From Lineus longissimus (lineage: Eukaryota > Nemertea > Pilidiophora > Heteronemertea > Lineidae), in contig NC_088324.1 in assembly GCF_910592395.1 (NCBI RefSeq), forward strand, positions 14,102,953-14,162,952: a stretch of 60,000 nt of DNA, in the 5' to 3' direction. Position numbers and translations under genes: made by a program. Positions 48,700 to 60,000 of this stretch are shown piece by piece (position 1 is the stretch's first letter; every line of letters starts with the position of its first letter). The notes below the pieces were generated by a model. The model saw nothing but the letters and a program-made list of their open reading frames with translations, searched no databases and was not told the origin of the DNA.

Positions 48700-48975
48700 G
48701 GTAAATGTTCTGTATACAAGCAAATGTACTGATACTGGTACTCGGTATGTGAGCTAGATTTCACGAGCTTGAGTCCTCTTGTGAGTGTACTCTGTATACA
48801 AGCTAGAGTGCTCTGTGCACAAGCAATGTACTCTGTATACAAGCTAGAGCACTCACTACTAAAGTTTTAGCCCTGTGTATACAAGCTTGCGTGCTCTGTA
48901 TATGAACCAGTGTATGCGGTATATACAAGCTAATGTACTCGGTGTTCGAGTGAGTGTAGTTTGCATGAGCAGTGA
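48700..48975. repeat. Short tandem repeat with CTCTGTATACAAGC motif
   Basis: TACTCTGTATACAAGCTAGA and variants (CTCTGTGCACAAGC, CGGTATATACAAGC, CTGTATATGAACC) repeat about every 25-40 bp. The unit contains the palindrome GTATAC. Confidence 0.75.
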
Positions 48976-50306
48976 GTGTGCTCTACTTTATTCTGATTAA
49001 TGAATCTGATTAGCACACTTTCAAAGTATATAGAATACTACTATCGTATTTCACAGGGCATTAGAATCGCATTGTTCGCAAAGTGAACATAGAAATGAAA
49101 GAAGCGGGTTTTGACGCATGTGACATGTGTGCAGGTGAACAATTACGACGAGAAAAGGTACGCTAATCAGGAACCACGACTTTTTGTTTCAAGTTTGATG
49201 ATTTTGTGGTTGAAACGGGTATTTTATGATATTATGTTTATAAGTGTAGTGTTGTTGATGTGAGGTTGTGGGGACATCTTTCATATCGGTGAGTCAGAAG
49301 GACTGTTGATACGTTCAAGGTGAACTCACAGCCTCTTCATGTAAATCGTTTGTGTTGCATGCAAAGATAATGAAACCTTTTTGGACCTAGGCCAATTTTG
49401 TCTCTAAATTGAGAAAAACGAAATACTTCTTTGTATAATGTGCTTGTTGTGAGCGTATCATCGATGTGCCAACAATTTCAAATCTTGAGAAATTTTTCAG
49501 AAAATTCAAAATTGATTTCTTTCTAAAAATGCCCTCGGTCCCTGAAGGCTTAGACTTATAGTTGTTGTACAGTGAGTTAAAGCCCTAGAGTTGGAATCAT
49601 CTGGGTCTTTAAGGTCTACCTCTGCCTTCATAGGGTAATTTAGCTATGATGGAATCGAATGATTTTTGTATATTTAAATTGCTACTGTTATTACTGTATA
49701 TCCCAACTGGGAAAAAGGAGCTCAAGAACATTTTCTAATTAATGTCATGGGTCGTGATGCGGGGCTCGGGGTTCCGCGGTCATTTTCTAACTCTAGGTGA
49801 ACTCTGTTGCAGAATTTACTGTTGCGTCATATTTGTGTATTTTTGGCTTTAGTATGCTGTTAGGCAACCAGGGGGTGCTCAGGTAACATTAGAGCAATGG
49901 TTCATTTGGTATAAGGCCTTATAACTCATCCTTAAAATTATCAACTTATCAACCAGTAAGACCATCCGGTTTGATTTAGTGTGGAAATAGCCAAAAGTTT
50001 GAGAAATCAATGCAATGGCAGCCCCCCCTGTATGATAAAAACAGTTTTGCCAAGATATTGTTCAGGTTGCCTATCAGTGTGATGTTTATTGTTCGTTTAA
50101 GTGATTAAACTATTTTGCCCAGCAACTCCAGGGAACTTCAAACAAAATGCAGTTGACAGCTTTGTCATCCCATGACTGTTGATGCATTCTTTGTAAAAGG
50201 CCTAAAATATGATTTGGAGAGAAATTTTCTATTAAGAAATTGTGAGCTTTTGGTAACTGTGTTTTCTATCTGAAAAAATGTCTATTTGTGCAGTATGTCG
50301 AATAAA

Positions 50307-52893
50307 ATTTCACTAATTAACTGATCATCGCTATGTAACGAAATGCTAATTAACTGATTGTTGCTAATTACCGCTGGTCACGGAAATGTCTTCTGTTGAC
50401 CTCAGGAATTGTACAGTAAAATTATTGGGAGATGTTTGCGTGATCAGCTGGGAATAATCGACTCATTTGTTTAGACTTGGTGTGAAAAATAGTATTTTTT
50501 TCCGGAACAATCTTTTCTGATATAATGTCAGCAGATGCTAGGCAATCTTCTCTGGCCCAGTTGCTCATCATTTCATTGTGTACATGTAGACTTAAAGCTT
50601 GATGTAATAGGCTTCGTGACAAAGGGGACTCATTGAAAGGTGTTTCTGATTCATCAATGAAATTGACAGAAATTAAGGTATTATAAATTCGTGTTCAAAT
50701 TTTGATATTATGAAAATCATGTAAAGTTTTCATGACAGCACCCTTGGTCATTTATGTGTTATGTTGAATCTAAAAACTATCTGTGCTTCCAGTAAACTGA
50801 TCAACAGTTCATTTTCAATTCAAAATTGCTCCTTTGACTTTGCTGTAAACCGGTGTATGGTGTTGTACTTAAAAACATTGAACAACTGGGCCGCTCATAC
50901 TTTGTGTTACTCTGTTCTCCACCAGGCGTCGCTTCATAGCTTATTCAACACCGGCATAATTTGACCGAATCTGTCAAAAGATTTTGGACGGAACTGGAGA
51001 AGGATTATTCAGATGGTAAATCGGATGAACTTCTCTTGAAATATTTTCCCACTCCTTTCTTCATTTTTGAGAAAATTTGAGCAGAGGGTGTGGTCTGCTC
51101 AAGTCGGGGATTGAACAAACACCCTTCCACACCTCGTTTTTTGGGCAATTTCAAAGAAATGAATGTCGTCTGCTCATGTTGGGCTGAATGAATTGAGGAA
51201 AAGTAGGAAAAGACGTCTGCTGGAGAACAGTATTATAAATCCTGAATTTGGGCATTGACTTTGTTATACTCTTGGTATTAGCTGCTGCAAGGTTTTAGAT
51301 GCCACTTTTCGTGGGTAATGAACTCAATTCAACTATCAGTAAATTGGTTATTGATGTGAAATATCAAGTCAAATTTAGGTAATCAATGCTAATTCATTAA
51401 AATTGTAAAAATTTGAAATTGTCACTTCCAATCAACAAATTTCGATGAAAAAAGATGTGTTCAACGGATCATCTGAATTTTGTGAGACATGAGTCACGTT
51501 TGGTGTTTGATGGTCAAAACGTCACAGTATTCTTCGCTTGGATGACTACATGTAGCTCTCTTGTTGATTTCGTATTAAAAGAAAATGTTGAAATTGAAGG
51601 CAGCTAATTAGGTAACTCAGTCAAACATTGATGCGTTTAGCTTAGGTGCCGACTGTACCATGCGAACACAAGACAGTCATAACCATGACGATGGCATCCA
51701 TGTCTGGGGCGGGAAATTATGGGGCAGCATTTTTTGTACGTGGGTGTTTAATTTCACGGTGCATTCTATCCTCAGTGTTTATATTTTGGGTTTCCTCTTA
51801 GGCATCCACTTCAACATATCGTTGGTCAAGTTGTGACAGTTCTGTGAGAAGTTTATCATGTGTAGGCTTTTCAACACCAATGGCAAGCAGCCTGGTATTC
51901 ATAGAAATTGCGACATTATACCGATATTTACATTCTGTGGCGAAGGTTATTCTCACCCTGTGGGACTTTGTGAAATTTGGTTTCAAATTTGGAGAATTTC
52001 CAGGAAGAAAAATGTCTACTGTGAGTAAGCATTATATCCACTCGGCCGAGACATCATGCCACAAATCGCCCCTTTTGAATTGTAACGCAAATGGTGAACC
52101 CTCAAAATGTATTACGCTTATAAATGAATGAAACCATTCTTGTGAAAAGGGTGTGAAAACACGTAAAATCTCACTTATCCGTTCATGATTGTAATGCCTT
52201 TGGAGTGTGCTTTGCAATTGTCACAAAGAAACCATGGATTTTTGAGGTTACATAAAATTCCACATTTTCACAAACGTCTTGCAGTAGCAACAGTAGCGTA
52301 ACTCAGTGGCAATGGCACTCGACGGTGCTCATAAAATACTCACTCCTGCCAAGCCACAGGGCGGCGCTACGGGGTGCATTTAAAATCATCACGAAAAATA
52401 TTTTTATATCTTCACTAACATTAGATAATCATTGTATCGAATATAAGCTTAATAATAGTCACTATGACGAGGTTCTAATTGGTTGTAAATATAATATTCA
52501 AATTTGAAGTTCATGTTCGATTCTTTTGGGTATTATAATCTAACGTGTGACTGTAACGACAGGCGGTCTATTTTCAATTTGACATTGTATAAAGCGGTAT
52601 TTGTTCGTATTGTGTGTAAAGTGGTACAATCATACCTGTCAATCGTTGAATGTTGAAATGACCTGGGCATCAAACTCCAGAATCAGCGGGAAAAATCTCA
52701 ACCAGATTTGAAAATATAGATATTCTGACTTTGATGTTTCCTGCAGAATCTTGAGCAAGAATTTGTCCAGTTTGGTGCGCAGGTCCTGTGTTGTAGATAG
52801 GATTCTCAGTATAATCCAAGTATATCTAGCAGTTCTCCATTTAAGGCTTTCTCTTGTTGGTTGTGACAGGCACCATCTTAGAATAACCTCTCT
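50307..52893. other. No gene seen
   Basis: AT-rich sequence with short open frames of up to 95 codons, none recognisable. Confidence 0.6.
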
Positions 52894-53018
52894 CACTGGG
52901 TGATATGAATAAAGTATAGCAATTGCTTTTACTTCAGTTTTGTACAGAAAGGCCCAGTGTAAATGTACATGGAGTTTTAGATAAAAGCATTTGCTAGTCT
53001 TTATTCATATCACCCAGT
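52894..53018. mobile_element. Hairpin MITE, about 125 bp
   Basis: The left arm ACTGGGTGATATGAATAAAG is repeated inverted at the right end (CTTTATTCATATCACCCAGT), with similarity continuing inward (TAGCAATTGCTTTTA against TAAAAGCATTTGCTA). A clear target duplication is not evident. The minus-strand open frame of 180 codons that begins at 53552 ends in this element. Confidence 0.75.
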
Positions 53019-53552
53019 ATCTACAGCTTCATGCAAGAATGTTTGACTCGATTCAAATGAAAAATTTGTAACATTTGTTTCCAAGTAAAAAAACTTTTTG
53101 AAGAATTTTTTTTTTTTGAAGGGAAAGTTTTTCATATTGACGACATTAGTAAGCAGATTCGGCAGCCAATCAAAAGGCAGCTTCCATGTGTTGCGGGAAA
53201 TATTGAAATTTTTGGATATTTTTTCGTACTTTGTGACCGTGACATATGGATTAGATATAGTCCTTCTAATCTCTCTGCTTGTCTTTATTGATCCTATGAA
53301 ATAATCTCGCAAAAATTGAAATATAATGGCCATTGACGAGTGAAACAATTGACTACTTAACACTGTAAACAGTGGAAGGAATTTCCTCTTAAACTTGATC
53401 ACCATGTCAACCAATGAACCTTTAACGACCAATAAGAGAACGCCTTTGTCTTTTACCTCATTGTGTAAATAGTGTGGCAGGTAACGCCATCGTTTATTGC
53501 AAATTGAAACTACAATCACTACATTTACGTTATTATAATGGCAGCAGTTCAT
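53010..53552 (-). other. Unrecognised open frame, 180 codons
   Basis: The longest uninterrupted frame in the window. The product is Phe-, Lys- and Asn-rich with a low-complexity PFKKKKFFKKFF run from a poly-A/T tract, and it ends in the neighbouring MITE. There is no recognisable domain, no clear promoter and no splice structure. In AT-rich DNA this length can arise by chance; I do not call it a gene. Confidence 0.15.
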
Positions 53553-53559
53553 ACATATT

Positions 53560-55480
53560 ATCGTTGCATGAGTGTGGTTCCGTATCTGTGTTTAGAAACT
53601 AGGTCACCATCCGAGAAATTAGGTCGTTGTTACGTGTACGGTACTCCTTGCAACTGCTGCGTATGACATTTTGTTGTGGATTATGGTAGCTGGAATTACG
53701 AATTTACTTGCAGTTTTTTGCAGGAATTGTAAATTTATATGAAAAATGGCAGACAATGTTAATTCCTTCTTTAGCACATTCTGGCACGCTTTCTGACATG
53801 TACGTCATCTTAGAAATTATTTTTCTACACTTTGAGCGAAAAATTTGATCAAAATTCGATAAATGTCAATTTAGCATGTCTTGGCATATAAACCTTCACC
53901 AGATCAACCTGGGTACTCATGTAAACAGTTCTGTAGACTTATTGTATCTCTACCTCCTTTGTCAAAGAGTGTGAGTGTTTTCTGCCGTCATTGATCGAAT
54001 CTTGCTGAAACACCGCCCCTTTTGTCTTCCGAATACAAAAGACTTAGGCCAGGCAGCATAAGCATCTTATGACTATTTTAGATAAAAGGGGGCGTTTCAG
54101 CACTATTCACTGAAGACAGACATATATCTATGTATTTCTACTTCACCTTCCAGAATCCTCTACATGTACTATTTGTTTTTTGTATCGTAACGAATAAGGT
54201 GCCAATAGTGAAAATTCAGAAATTATCTCAAGATGGATGAGGCTTATGGAGCAAATGTTTTTAATCAGAGCAAAATGGAGATTTTGCATCAATACTTAGA
54301 GAAAGTTTCTTCAATGGTTTTCGTGACTAAGTTATATACTACCTCTTTGCTATTAATGAATCCCATGACACATAAACATAAATTGTATATAGTTTGATTT
54401 GAATGTAAAATTGTAGTTTATAAGTCTATCCTGTTTAATCTGTACACTTTTAAGAGTAAATTTCCAGTAAGATCAGGTTGATGCAGAATTTAGTTGGTAT
54501 TTTGAATATTACAGGATAAATTCGCCTGAAATATTTGTTAGAACAGCATAACTGATATTATGGTTATTGTTGGTTGAGTCTTGCATTAATGACACATACA
54601 CCAGGTTTTACAAAGGCCGATTCATTACCTGTTGATGTTATTCATTATCTAGAGGTCATATTCATAAACCTTGTGGTAATAATTACCCATTACCTCATGG
54701 AGATTTACATTTTGTAGTGGTAATATCTATTACCCTCTGGTAACAACATTTTTCTGATAGAGGAATTGCAAACTGAAAATGGCAGGATATATCAAAGCTA
54801 TCCAGGTTTCATCATAATTCTTCCAAGAAAAATATTTAATTTTGTTCAGGGGTTATCATATTATAGACCATCTAGTTCTTTTCCATATGCTGTCTACGGC
54901 CTCCACTCACCATTGGTACACTCTCTGTCAAAAGTAAATGGCCCGTTGTTTTTTCTTTCGTATTTCTAAAGATATGCCTAGGTTGAGGCTTAAACTGTAT
55001 TTTGTTATCATCAAATGTCACGTTTGAATATCGAGATGTAAAAATTGCATTAGCAGAAAAGGATACATACCTTCAGAGTCCTGAGAGACAAACTATTGGG
55101 TGTTTACTTTTGACAAAGACTGTACTTCTGACTTGACGTGAATAATCTGGTCAAAGTCGTCTCTGACCTAGCAATGTATATTACTTTTATTTTGTGATTA
55201 TTGCATTATTTGATTGTTACTACCTCAAGACGACTCACCCGCAGACGCTGCTACTCAGTGTAAACAATACCTCATGCTTTGACCAATCACAGGCTGACAC
55301 GATCAATAACAATGTGTATCATTTTAGGTTGGAACATGTTGCTTCGAGAGACTTGTGTAAAGTCTCCTACTACATTGGATTTTGAGCAGATATCGGAAAA
55401 TTTGCAAAAACCCTATCATAATGTATATGGCACTGTCAACTCCCCAGGTATTTGAATGTTTTGACTTCTCTTACCTCAAA
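53560..55480. other. No gene seen
   Basis: AT-rich DNA. A small cluster of GGTAAT/ATTACC motifs at 54660-54745 can form short hairpins. Confidence 0.55.
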
Positions 55481-55481
55481 T

Positions 55482-55552
55482 ACAAGATGGCCACCCTAAT
55501 CCAAGATAGCCAGCCTAATTCAAAATGGCCACCCTAATCCAAAATGGCCGCA
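55482..55552. repeat. 18 bp tandem repeat, four units
   Basis: CAAGATGGCCACCCTAATC and variants (CAAGATAGCCAGCCTAATT, CAAAATGGCCACCCTAATC, CAAAATGGCCGCAGAA). The ATGGC core resembles YY1 sites, but tandem duplication is the simpler reading. Confidence 0.8.
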
Positions 55553-55886
55553 GAATTACCTGAAACCTGCTTGAAATTAAAACCTTAAATGTTTGCATTG
55601 TTGTCGTTCTGTTTGCAGTCTTAGGCGTGTGAACTGGTCAAGTGGCCGGATCAACACTAGCAGACTCCAGCTCACAAAGGCAGCGTTGTACAGGCAGACG
55701 ATTGTGTGTTTTTTTTCATAGTACAGATAAGAGCTGACTGGGGCAACAGTTCTGTTGCTCGGTTGGTGGATTGTTTTTGTAGTACAGATGAGGAAGTTTG
55801 ACACAGCATTACTCTTTTAGGACTTTGGCGGTGTTCAGTTTTATACTGGAATTATTGTACTACTATTGTGTCACCAGTAGTGACTG

Positions 55887-55960
55887 TATAAATGTACATG
55901 CTACTTTGCATAAATGCACAGGATATTGTGCATAAATGCACAGGGTACTTAGCATAAATG
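55887..55960. repeat. Short tandem repeat GCATAAATGCACAGG
   Basis: GCATAAATGCACAGGATATT, GCATAAATGCACAGGGTACT and GCATAAATG follow each other at 22-26 bp intervals, with a diverged TATAAATGTACATG copy before them. Confidence 0.75.
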
Positions 55961-57740
55961 TTGATGATCCAAACAGTTGCTAGATAGATAAACAGTCAGG
56001 AGAACATGATGACAAGATCATTTTGAGTGGGCCGTCAGCAATTTATAGTTTTAAGACCATTAGTCCTTTAAGGGTAGTGCTGGCCTCTGGAGTGTACTTG
56101 GATAAGTGACTGTTAGGTGTGGTATGCCGCAATGCTAACTTCGACAATACTTCTTTTGCAAAAACTTACTTTGAAATGCTTTATTCGGTAACCCAACGAG
56201 GTCACAACTGCTTTTGTGGCATAGTTCTGACAGAAGTGGGGCTATTCCCTGTGAATTTGGAAAATTTCAAAACTTTCATCATTAACGGGCAAGAATGTAC
56301 TTTATAAATATGAAAAAATTATGTGCCATAGCCTTACTGCTGAAAATGAGAATAGATTATTGTATTTAAATCTATATCATCTTGACGCAACATGAAATCT
56401 CTTTAATCATGATTAAAAAAGTTTGATATTTGAAAATAAGTATCCATATTGCTTATTGATTACCTCTAATGATAGCTGTTTATGATACATTACATTTTGA
56501 AATTAATTTATTGCAAAAATAAAGTGCCATATCAATAAATATCGAAAGCCAGAGTTATGTGCTGTCATTTTCTGCCCTGGAGACAAATTAAAATTATGAA
56601 ATGAATATCTAAGTTTTTGTATTGTTTGTATGTATATATATTCTGTTCATCTTTGAGTATGCTAATTACCCTCCATGTGCTAATTAATTTGGTTTGTGCT
56701 GGGTAAGATGACGCTTTTCATTTACACCTTTCAGTCAAAAACTTAACCAATGATTATTTTTGGCAGCAAGGTGATTTAAATGTGCATGCCACTTACGAAC
56801 CTTTGGTGTCAGTCTGACATTAAACTCGATAGTGCTTGATATGTTTTCACACAATACCATAGCATGAATATTGAAAAACTTCCAAGTCGTCTAAACGGTT
56901 GTTGGGAGTATGACTCAACGGTTACAACCATAAACCCAGGGATACATTCTAGTCTTGCCACTGAACAATAGGTGGCACAATAATCTTCCAACGGGTAAGT
57001 TTGTGTACTATAAATTGCAAACTTCTTTTCTCGGGTAAAATTTGAGTAAGGTGTGAAAATTATGAGTATTGTAGATTTTCTGCATAACCAAGTGTAATAT
57101 ACCATTTGTAAATGTTTTGCGCTGAGGACTATTTTGATGTTGGTTATTCAGAAAGTCTACAGATGGCACTTGATAGATAAATGACGATTATTTTTGTGAT
57201 TTTGTTCACAGTTTGTGAGTTTCAGAGCTGTGAAAGATCATCAACCATTGGCATAGTGAACTGAATTCTGTGCAGACTGGCAAACAGAAGAAATAGGATT
57301 AAAAACTGTCTGTTTGTGGTAGTAGCTTTAAAAGGTTTCAACTTTCTAAATCATCTTGATGAGCATTTTGGTTCAATCTCATCCTGTAGTAGGTGAACCT
57401 GAATTTGTGTTGGGTTATTAAAAGGAACTCTTGAAATCTACTCTTAACAGATTATGTCATTGTTACTCGTGGTATCTTTGTGGAGTCGTTTACAATGGAC
57501 ATTTGTAAATGAGGAATAAAATATACATTTTATGAATGAATACGTACATAGGTCTCTTTGTCTTTCATGTTTGTGCTGTACTGTAAACAGGGTCAGGAAA
57601 CCTCTCAAAGTTCAATGTGGCATCACCTGCGTGAGATGTGTGACAGCTCCTGACCTGCTTTGCAGCAGAATTGAAGTTGAAAAAGCTTGGCAAGTCTCCA
57701 ACCGGCATCTAGAGCCCACACTAAAAGGACAAATATCACC
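55961..57740. other. No gene seen
   Basis: AT-rich sequence with short open frames only. No splice-bounded coding segment is recognised. Confidence 0.55.
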
Positions 57741-57754
57741 CCTTGTGAATTGGA

Positions 57755-58720
57755 GATTGAGACATTGTCACAACCTGTCTCTGCCAATTTTCCCTGTAAT
57801 ATACAGCATGTCTCCGAAAGGATCAGTAGAGCCCCAAGGGCATGGAAACATTGCCACAACCTAGCTCTGGGGGAGCTGTCAAGAGCTCCATAGGAGCCTA
57901 CATGGCCTGAAGACATCATCACAATCTACATTGTATCTCAGTCTCAACATATGGACAGACTGTTGCAATCTTTCTCGTCACAGAGGATGTCTCAGAAAGA
58001 ACCTGTACACTATAGTAGAGACCATCAGCCGAGATGGGGTTAATATCGCCATAAAAGTTAAATACTCTCCCAAACGATGAAAATTCCAAAAAACAAAATT
58101 CCCATGGTCTGAGCCAAACGGGCTGCAAGAAAGGGTTAATAAATAACCGCGATCTACTTTGCTACACAGGATGTCTCAGAAAATGATATGTAGCGCCTCA
58201 TGGGCATGAAGACATCGTCGCAACCTGTCTTGTCTTGCCAATGGACAGACGGTAGTTGCTATCTTCCTGAATGTCTGAGAAAAAGGATATATATGTAGCG
58301 CCCCAAGGTCATGAACACATCGCCACAACCTGTCTCGTTCAGACTAAATGCACATATTGCATGTCGTCATCTTTTGTTTCATACAAATGTCACTGAAAAT
58401 GATCCGTGGGGCTCCACGAGACTGAATACATCGTCACAAGCTTTCTGTCTGTCGCGATCTACTTTGCTATACAGGATGTCTCAAAAAAGAATCTGTAGCG
58501 CCTCACGGGCATGAAGACATCATCACAACCTGTCTATGTCTGATGAAATGAACAGACTACTGCACTCTGCCTTGTTTTACAGGGTGTCTCAGAAAATTAT
58601 CAGTAGTGCATCGAGGACATGAAGACATCATCACAGCATATCTCTGCCAACCAAAACGATAGTTTGTTGATTGTCTCAGAAAAGGATCCCGAAGGACATG
58701 AAGACATTGTCGCAACCTTG
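57755..58720. repeat. Diverged tandem array, about 65-115 bp units
   Basis: GGCATGAAGACATCATCACAACCTGTCT-type blocks (positions about 57761, 57847, 57911, 58211, 58315, 58428, 58515, 58623, 58701) alternate with CAGGATGTCTCAGAAAA and TGTAGCGCCTCA blocks. The GACATTGTCACAAC core also occurs in the repeats at 5.84-6.02 kb, 52 kb away. Confidence 0.75.
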
Positions 58721-60000
58721 GTTTACATTAGACTACCGGGGCAGCCCATTGCGTCATCCTAATTTGGTCTCCTAAGGGTGAGAAACGAGGCCGGTCCACT
58801 GCGTCTGGAGTGTAGTTCACATTGGCTTGCACATACGTTTATCAGATATCCTGTCTTGTAAGGCAGATTGCCGCCCATATTTGACGCGCGTACTCTGTAA
58901 AGCTTAGCAATGTCAATACATTGAGGGTTAAGATGGTTGGTTGAATGTTTTTGCCACGTCCTCCACGTTTTTCATAACAGAGAAACCAGTTGGCACAAAC
59001 GACTGGGCGGCCTGAGGGAAGTTTTACTCACCTGCTTTCACCATTTGCATAGTACTCTGAAACTCCATGTCATATGCTGTCGTGCATCAAAGCCTGAAGA
59101 CAATACAATAATCTATCAATCTATCAATACGTATGGCCCACCGCTGTCCGTGTAACAATCCTATCTCTGAAGTTCATCAAGGTCTGAAAACAATGGAACA
59201 ATCTATCAGTTTGTATCGCTGATCAGTGTGTCTATGTCACATCGTCGCTGACAACGATTTCACAACAATATGGACTACGGCTTTGACGGGGCGGGAGAAG
59301 GAACGGTTTACATTCAAGCCATGTCTATCGTTGCTTGTCAAACACATATTATTTGACCAGCAGTGACAAATTTTTGAAGGCTGTCTATGGATGTTTATGA
59401 ATGCCACCTGGAACATTCCCACTTCAGATGCGTTTAAGATTAAAGAGTATTCATCCCCACCCTATTCAGTATTCCATAAATGGGTATTTTCATGGGATGT
59501 GAAATGTATGAAACAATTCCCTGTTCCTTCAACTATAGAGCTCGGTGAGCACAGTGACCATCCTTGTGACGGAAAGACAAAACAATGTATCTTCATCATT
59601 GCCGTATTGCACGGTTAGAGATTCCGTTATGTTTTTTGTCCCAAACGGATAATGTCGGGGACAAAGTCACAACCAGAATGAAGGGACGATCGTTAGGCGC
59701 TCCGGACTCAGTATACTGGCCTCGTAACTCACCGTACGCGAAGTTCTTTAAGAGAGGAAGAATGATTCCCTCGTTTATGGATGAAACTGACGCACAGAGC
59801 TTCAACAAATATTTGAAAGCGAACAGTCAATATTGTCATCACATCTTATATCCCACAGGCGCGATTTGCGGGGTGTCACACCTTCACAGCCATCACACAG
59901 GGTAGGTTATTCTGCGGAGAGGAGCTTGTTGAATTTCTACATTTTGTCTCATCCATTGGGTACTTATCACGCTAAGGGAGGGCTGAAAAGATTGCCACAA
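58721..60000. other. No gene recognised to the window end
   Basis: Open frames at 59391-59618 and 59585-59905 (75 and 106 codons) overlap in different phases and show no recognised domain. The second contains a protein-like segment (YWPRNSPYAKFFKRGRMIPS), so an exon of a downstream gene is possible but unsupported. Confidence 0.4.

Larger units (their letters stand above)
47556..50306 (+). other. Possible 3' UTR of TGFBR3
   Basis: The first AATAAA after the stop is at 50301-50306, and an ATTAAA lies at 50103-50108. No canonical AATAAA occurs in between, so the transcript may have a UTR of about 2.7 kb unless a variant signal is used. A 129-codon open frame at 47619-48008 has no recognised domain. 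AAAATGGCGGCATGCG at 47966 resembles a YY1 site, probably by chance. Confidence 0.35.

Noticed and set aside
52290-52365. tRNA-like A box (GTAACTCAGTGGC)
   Set aside because: No matching B box or acceptor stem follows.
53010-53552. 180-codon minus-strand frame as a gene
   Set aside because: Low-complexity Phe/Lys composition, no domain, and its end lies in a MITE; expected occasionally in AT-rich DNA.
55619-55721. Alternative last exon of betaglycan
   Set aside because: Its phase does not match the phase 1 end of exon 12, so it cannot replace exon 13 in frame.

Overview
The window is nuclear DNA of an invertebrate animal. It is AT-rich, has long introns with GT-AG borders and many diverged repeats, and no bacterial-style operons. 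One gene dominates: a complete, intact orthologue of the TGF-beta type III receptor, betaglycan (TGFBR3), on the + strand. The 13 coding exons were assembled by eye from splice sites, reading phase and recalled family sequence, with no database search. They total 2466 nt, or 821 residues plus a stop, and every intron phase fits. The frequent TAGGCCTA-like words and the deuterostome-type receptor suggest an echinoderm or hemichordate, but that is only an inference.

Layout. Bases 1-1200 hold what looks like the 3' end of another + strand gene: two phase-compatible exons, a stop and two AATAAA signals. I do not recognise this protein. From 1.2 to 10.4 kb I see no convincing gene. That stretch holds a 50-56 bp palindromic tandem repeat, a 68 bp minisatellite with a 412 bp higher-order period, a CACCATGGTG palindrome array, a ~110 bp direct repeat and an 851 bp PIF/Harbinger-like non-autonomous transposon with a TAA target duplication.

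The betaglycan gene runs from 10,462 to 47,555. Exon 1 encodes the signal peptide. Exons 2-6 and the first part of exon 7 encode the orphan domain. The end of exon 7 through exon 12 encodes the ZP domain, and exon 13 the juxtamembrane stretch, transmembrane helix and cytoplasmic tail. Introns 1 (8.8 kb), 3 (16.3 kb) and 5 (6.5 kb) are large and hold SINE-like and tandem repeats. Just upstream of exon 2 is a diverged copy of its first ~60 bases.

From 47.6 to 60 kb I see a possible long 3' UTR, then non-coding DNA with a hairpin MITE, short tandem repeats and a diverged ~90-110 bp repeat array at 57.7-58.7 kb. No second complete gene is visible.

The encoded receptor is predicted to be a membrane proteoglycan co-receptor that captures TGF-beta family ligands with its orphan and ZP domains and presents them to the signalling receptors. 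Nothing in the window looks like a wholly new molecular system. The most unusual points are the intact invertebrate betaglycan, the duplicated exon-2 fragment with swapped cysteines, and the higher-order satellite.
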